NCBI GenBank assembly: GCA_944990035.1
Contig: CALYLX010000159.1
Location: 806,001-870,000 of the forward strand
DNA length: 64,000 nucleotides
Reading direction: 5' to 3'
Source of the DNA: Clitopilus passeckerianus
Taxonomy: Eukaryota > Basidiomycota > Agaricomycetes > Agaricales > Entolomataceae
The first letter of the stretch is position 1. Each line of letters starts with the position of its first letter. Both the position numbers and the translations under genes were made by a program. Positions 59,015 through 64,000 of the stretch are shown in pieces. The notes below the pieces were generated by a model. That model was not told the origin of the DNA. It ran no database searches and was given only the letters and a program-made list of their open reading frames with translations.

Positions 59015-61237
59015 TTACCTTTCATTTCCCGACGCGCTCATCAATGCAAGAAGGGGTAAAAGCTCAAGGGCATCAAGGTATGCATTGAGGGACGTGGTAG
59101 GGCGATGTGTCCGAGCGAAGGAAGCAAATATCTTCGTAGATTTTAGGCGGTCAAGCAAAGAACCTGTTTTGTATCGAGATGCTGACTCATAGAAACGGAG
59201 CGCTTGCTCTAGCTCTGTATCATCTTTCTGATGATTATACAGAGTGGAGTGTGACAGAGCCAAATTGTGGAGAGATAACAAGCGAAGTGGATGAGGGGGA
59301 GGTCGTAGTTCCAGTGCTTCTTGGTCCAGCTGGATGGATTCCTCAAGGTCTTGGAATGCTCCCCGCTGCTCAAAACGAGTAGACAGAGCAATTGCTAGGT
59401 TGTTCAGTGGCATGGAGCGATCTGGATGAGGGAGAGGTCGTAAATCCAGTGCTTCTCGGTGCAGCTGGACGCATTCCTCGAGGTCTTGGATTACTCCCTT
59501 CTGCTCAAAACGGGTAGAAAGGGCACCAGCCAGGTTGTTCAGTGAGCTTGAACGATCCGGATGAGGGGAAGGTCGTAGATCCAGCGCTTCCCAGAGCAGC
59601 TGGATGGATTCCTCAAGGTCTTGGAATGTTCCCTTCTGCTCGAAACGAGTAGATAGAGCAATTGCTAGGTTGTTCAGTGACATGGAGCGACCTGGATAAA
59701 GGGGAGGGTGCAAATCCAGTGCTTTTTGATGCAGCTGGATGGATTCCTCAAGGTCTTGGAATGCTCCCTTCTGTTTGAAACGAGTAGACAGAGCAGTTGC
59801 TAGGTTGTTCAATGACATGGAGCGATCTGGGTGGGTGGGAGGTTGTAAATCCAGCGCTTGTCGGTGCAGCTGGATGGATTCCTCGAGGTCTTGAGATGCT
59901 CCTTTCTGCTTGAAACGACTGGAAAGGGAACCTGCCAGGTTGTTCAATGACATGGAGCGATCTGGATGAGGGGGAGGTCGTAAATCCAGCGCTTGTCGGT
60001 GCAGCTGGATGGATTCTTCAAGGTCTTGGAATGCTCCCTTCTGCTCGAAACGAGTGAAAAGGGCACTAGCCAGGTTGTTCAGTGAGCTCGAGCGAAGTGG
60101 ATCAGGGGGAGGTCGCAACTCCAGCGCTTCTCGGTGTAGCTTAATGCATTCCTCAAGGTCTTGGAAGGTCCCCTTGTACTCGAAACGAGTGGAAAGGGTA
60201 TTTGCCAGGTTGTTGAGCCACATGGCGCGATCGGGATGATGTATAGAGGTTATCCCTAACACTTCCCTGTTGAGGATAATGCTGTCTTCCAGGTTCTTGG
60301 CATCACCTCCCTGGTTGAAATGGGTCCAGAGTGCGTTGGCTAGACTGATCATGGTTGACAAACGCTGAGGATGATGCGGCGGGCGGTAATGCAAAGCGGC
60401 GTTGAGGTAGGTAATGGCTTCCTGCAGTTGTGAAAGCTCGATAGCTTCCTTCAACATCTTCACGCCGATCTCAAAAGATTCGGCCCCCTCCTTGTCGATT
60501 GCTAGCGCCTTCCTCCAGTAGTATTTTATGTCGATTATTGCCCCAACGCTTCCACATTCCGTAGCCCGAAGCCATCCAATATAGGTCAGCGCCGTGAAGG
60601 AGGCGTATGAGAGGGGAGCATTGCCACTGCAGAGGTATTCCGCGTCACGGAATTTATTTGTCGCACGGTTCAACTCCAGGTCACTGAGGCAGTTGAGATA
60701 TTTCATCGTAATTACGTTTCCCAGTAGAATCAAGAGCTCTGCTGTTTGAAAAGCTTGTTTGGTCCCGGTGTACCGTTTGATCGACTCCTCCACAACCCCT
60801 ATTATGTCGTCGAGGGTGGAGGTATCAATGGATTGTCGACACTCATCGATTAGCTGGATGGCAGCTTGTAACTCTTCAACCATTTCAATACCTCGACCCA
60901 TGTACTTAATGAAATCCAATGAGTTGGCATCCGAAGTAGAAAGAATCGTTCTTACCCCTTTCGCGACAGCGATGGAAATGTCTTCCTCGTCCAAAAAGCA
61001 CTGGCAAGCTTCCAGGTCTTCTATGCGCCCGAAAAAACTGTATCGCGTGAGTCGTGCCCTTCTGAGGTGGTGGTGCAATATTGAACGCGTTTCTTTCGAA
61101 TAGGTTTCATCTTCCAGTGTGCCTTGTAATAGAGAGATTGCGGTATTGAGAGGAAGGATGTTGAGGTTGTTCCTGACTGTTGCCATGAACCTCTTAAGGA
61201 GAAGCAGTATCTCTCCGATAGCCTCATCGTCTTCCTA
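59015..61237 (-). pseudogene. TPR-CHAT gene B, 5' part (TPR half)
   Basis: The coding text begins after a TTTTAG acceptor at ~61238 with EDDEAIGEILLLLKRFMATV, collinear with gene A. It holds an N-terminal helical region and about nine 45-residue TPR-type repeats (LEESIQLHRQAL, MSLNNLAIALSTRF). It ends ...LELLPLLALMSASGNER at the insertion edge, where GTAAGTGC immediately follows and could act as a splice donor. The frame is open from 61237 to 59015. An upstream first exon may lie at 61300-61430. On its own it would give a TPR-only protein of about 740 aa without the protease. Confidence 0.85.
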
Positions 61238-61239
61238 AA

Positions 61240-61940
61240 AGCACAATCACGTAAGTCTCAAAAGGCAAAGAAGACGAGATGCTCGAGCTTGAGTGACATA
61301 CATACAGTCTTTGAACGAGACCGAGGCACAGTCTCCGAACCACGCGCAGCCTTTGTAGAACAAGCGGGCTTTTCCTATGCGTATGCAAGTGGCCGTCAGC
61401 CTGGTCATTATAATGTGTGTCCGTTCGCACTTACCGTCATTGTGTCACCGTCTAGAATACATTCCGATGGCCTCTTTTAACGGTGTCGCCCTGATCGATA
61501 ATCTCTTCCACGTGTTGAGATTTTGCCCAGACATCTTCAAACATTCCGATCGTGCCTGATTTATGCGTGTTGTTTGGATCTGTAGGGCACATTGACAACA
61601 AGCGCCCAGATGGTGTCCAGGCTGCCCACTGACTCGAATGTATACACTATTTCTTGTGGAGTGGCGCTTATCTGTCAAGGCTGAACCATCTTGGTCAGCT
61701 GGGGTGATGTGGGGTCGAGGTGTGAAGAAAGTGCCAAAGCTAAAGGACGAGCGGCTCGCCCAAACTCTTGGGAGCCGGTATAGAAACGTCCCAAGGTTAA
61801 GCCCCACTATAGCGCACAATCATAAAGACGAACCTAATTCCGCGTATGGATATTGAGATGCTACGTGGATGAGAGTAGGCATGACAGCGTTCAAGTTGAA
61901 CGGACGGAGTGATCCAAAAGGGGACAGCTTGATGCCAGTT
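61240..61940. promoter_or_regulatory. 5' region of TPR-CHAT B, shared with gene A
   Basis: It aligns with 22640-23290. ACAATGACG-GTAAGT (~61430, minus strand) could be a short first exon with its donor. No other gene recognised. Confidence 0.45.
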
Positions 61941-62449
61941 CCTAGCCAATCCGCCGATCAAGCAGGACCATTTGCCGCCAGAGATAACATGATTTACCTA
62001 TGACTAATTGTTGAGACATAGCTTGTTTACTCAGCCTTTACTGAGTTCCAAAATGCCCGAGGTGAAGCATAGAGAAGAATCTAGACAGGAAGGAAGGCCA
62101 TCGCGATAAAATGGTTGAAGCCATTGAAGCAAACAAGATGGGATAGAGTACCTAACTAGTGACGGGGGATAATCGACAGCACTTGGCTTCAAGCTTGAGT
62201 AAAATGCGAGGTAGGATTAAGGGAAGAAGTGAGAAGTGAGGAAGCGTGATGGATGTGGAAAACAACTTGTAACGCGTTGCATCTTGTCCTTCCGCCATCC
62301 TCTCGGTACCCATCTGCAACAAATCCACCCTATGCATTAAATCATCAAGTTCCGACAACAGATGAACACCATCTATCTTATTAAGTGAATCTGGCGGCCT
62401 TGACGATCTTGAGACTTGTTTAGGGGAAATCATGGCGGGTGTCAATGAG
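61941..62449. other. Spacer, nothing recognised
   Basis: No supported gene. A GCGTTGCATCTTGTCCTTCC stretch near 62272 resembles CGCGTCTxGxCTTGTCCTTCC-like text upstream of GMC relics at 23583 and 34276. Confidence 0.35.
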
Positions 62450-62665
62450 AAGGTGGACGAAAGAAAGACCGGTGGTGATATGCTGCAGTCTCTGGAAAGC
62501 GACCTCCCAATAACGAAACGACGATACATCTGGTTTGGAATCTACTCCTCAAAGGAGGCGTCGACGTGGATTTGAAGGACAACATTGGCAGGACTCCCTT
62601 GTCATACGGGAGTTAATCCCCATGCTCCTGATTAAGCATGGAGGCATTGAGCTGTGCGAAACCTT
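62450..62665. pseudogene. Fused fragments: IR-arm protein and ankyrin
   Basis: 62450-62550 (minus strand) reads YRRFVIGRSLSRDCSISPP, a third copy of the inverted-repeat arm sequence (SRYLAGFFRDCPIRPL). It runs straight into 62555-62665 (+), which reads GGVDVDLKDNIGRTPLSYG, one ankyrin unit of the receptor type, cut by a stop. Two unrelated gene ends are joined here by rearrangement. Confidence 0.65.
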
Positions 62666-62689
62666 GGCACTGTATTATGAACACAAACT

Positions 62690-63560
62690 ACAACATTTTT
62701 CTCTCGCCTGATCATGTTGGTTTGCTTCAACCCTGGCCCAGCAGCCAGCCCAGACACCAACCAGGCGGATTAAATGGCCGTTGAGGGTCGATGCGGACAC
62801 TTCCCGACCGCCTGTATGGATGGTGAGTGATAGGATATTCTCTTCCCCTCGACTAAAGCCAAGGATACCACACCCAACCCTCCTTTTACCCCTCTTCCTG
62901 CTAGCCGCACCGTAACCCGAACAGATGAAGCAGGCGTCTCCCAAGCAAGACAGAATTCCGGTCCATTACGTCCATTAAACATGTCAAAGAGTGGGCTGAA
63001 GGATATGTATGAGCCATCCCAAGGTGGATCGTCATCTTGTCTTTCATCCAAGTAGGAAAACTGCATTAGGCCTGTGAAGAGTTGAGGGTTCAGGGATGGC
63101 ATATTTTATGAGTTCGAACGTATGCGCTGACATGAGTTGGGCACTTCCGTTGACATAAAACGAGAGGGAGGGGGGCCGTATGCGCATTATCCGAGGAGAC
63201 GGAATTTTCATTGCGGCGTCGAGGCTTTGAGCTTTGAGGCTTCGAATGTGCCAGTGTGCTTGATAAATCCGGTGGCGAGTATTTCTCGTCCTGACGAGAA
63301 ACCGGAAGAGTAATGCAACGAGGAGGGTTCGGGTCGAAACAAATGAGATTTTGGTTGAATAGGATAGCTACAAAGCTTGCGGAAGGTGAAGCTACCAATA
63401 GAGGAATCCATAGATGGGGAGCAAAGACACGATGTGGGGAAATTGGGGGCCAGTGAAGCATCAGGTATTTCCCTCTGAAGTTTACCACTCCGCTGGGGGA
63501 GCGGCTGGAATTGGGAGGGTATGATAGGGTGGAGGGGGAGGATCAAAAGGCAGAGCCCAT
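62690..63560. repeat. Dispersed repeat, copy 3
   Basis: This is the third copy of the 13735-14840 segment (GATCATGTTGGTTTGCTTCAAC, GGGTCGATGCGGACACTTCC, CCAAGGATACCACAC, GTAACCCGAACAG). Again it directly follows ankyrin-coding text. Confidence 0.75.
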
Positions 63561-63619
63561 GTCTTCGTTTGACGAGAGCCTGGGGGAGGTTTAAACCACT
63601 GGGCAACTATGGTGACACC

Positions 63620-64000
63620 TGTTATGATTTTGCTTACATGTTTCTCCTTACATACCCCGGCCCGCTTACCTATGCACGATTACTCACATATGCTGCGCAT
63701 CACTGCGCATTTTTCATCTTTTTCCATGCTTACTCCGCATCTCTCACAATCGTGAGAGACTTATACCTTATCTGACTCTTTCTGACTCGCATTGAGTCAT
63801 ACTGACTCATGTACTTACTCATCATGCTGCGCATGACTCATTACTTACTCAGCATGCTGCGCATGTGCTATATTTAGAACTACTAGATAGGTATATAAAC
63901 CTGTACCATTTGGTCAAGGCTCCTCAGCTTGACCTAGGCAATCTACCTAACTGCTTAGTTCTCTACTTCGCCTTTAAGTCCCTTGCTTCGTCAATCTCAC
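63620..64000. mobile_element. LTR start, runs off the window
   Basis: From TGTTATGATTTTGC the text has LTR features: CTGACTC-rich repeats, palindromic CATGCTGCGCATG words repeated at about 63821 and 63849, and a TATATAAAC promoter box at 63892. It shares the TG(T/C)TATGA / GACTCAT style of the solo LTR at 56972 but is not the same family. Its end is not in view, so a full element or solo LTR cannot be told apart. Confidence 0.6.

Overview
The window looks like nuclear DNA of a mushroom-forming basidiomycete (Agaricomycetes). Genes carry many 50-60 bp introns with GT-AG borders and CTAAC-like branch sites. The gene content fits: NACHT-ankyrin NLR-type receptors with an NxxYGGxFVN-type N-terminal motif, TPR-CHAT proteins, a secreted GMC oxidoreductase, small cysteine-rich secreted proteins, a beta-trefoil inhibitor-like gene and hAT/LTR transposons. 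I cannot name the species. No rRNA, tRNA or CRISPR was seen. Exon borders below were read by hand from splice consensus, frame continuity and comparison between paralogues inside the window.

Layout. 1.2-5.4 kb: NACHT-ankyrin receptor 1 (+). 5.9-7.0 kb: decayed tandem duplication. 7.8-8.1 kb: small secreted protein (+). 8.4-10.7 kb: intact secreted GMC oxidoreductase (-). 11.6-13.5 kb: receptor paralogue that keeps the membrane-anchored N-terminus and the ankyrins but has lost the NACHT (+). 13.7-16.7 kb: dispersed repeat and decayed duplicated DNA. 18.3-22.6 kb: intact TPR-CHAT gene A (-). 23.9-25.0 kb: GMC relic. 25.9-29.6 kb: a ~1 kb inverted repeat whose loop carries a short gene with a PD-(D/E)XK-like motif. 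30.6-31.9 kb: protein with an N-myristoylation-type start and a charged C-terminus. 32-37 kb: ankyrin and GMC relics plus a second small Cys-rich secreted protein. 38.2-42.7 kb: NACHT-ankyrin receptor 2 (+). 43.4-51.4 kb: more GMC relics, a hidden beta-trefoil inhibitor-like gene (-), an NLR 5' relic and a second copy of the 15-16.7 kb block. 51.65-61.2 kb: TPR-CHAT gene B (-), split by a 5.66 kb insertion that contains a 4,709 bp hAT element with perfect 8 bp target duplications; the hAT was itself hit by a solo LTR and a foldback element. 62.4-63.6 kb: more ankyrin and repeat fragments. 63.62 kb to the end: start of an LTR.

How the parts may fit together. NLR-type receptors, a TPR-CHAT caspase-like protease pair, a receptor-derived NACHT-less ankyrin protein, a nuclease-like protein and a myristoylated coiled-coil candidate sit together in a fast-evolving cluster of segmental duplications. 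This is the architecture expected of a fungal self/non-self recognition or regulated cell death region. That functional reading is inference; the duplications, domain motifs and insertions are read directly from the sequence.
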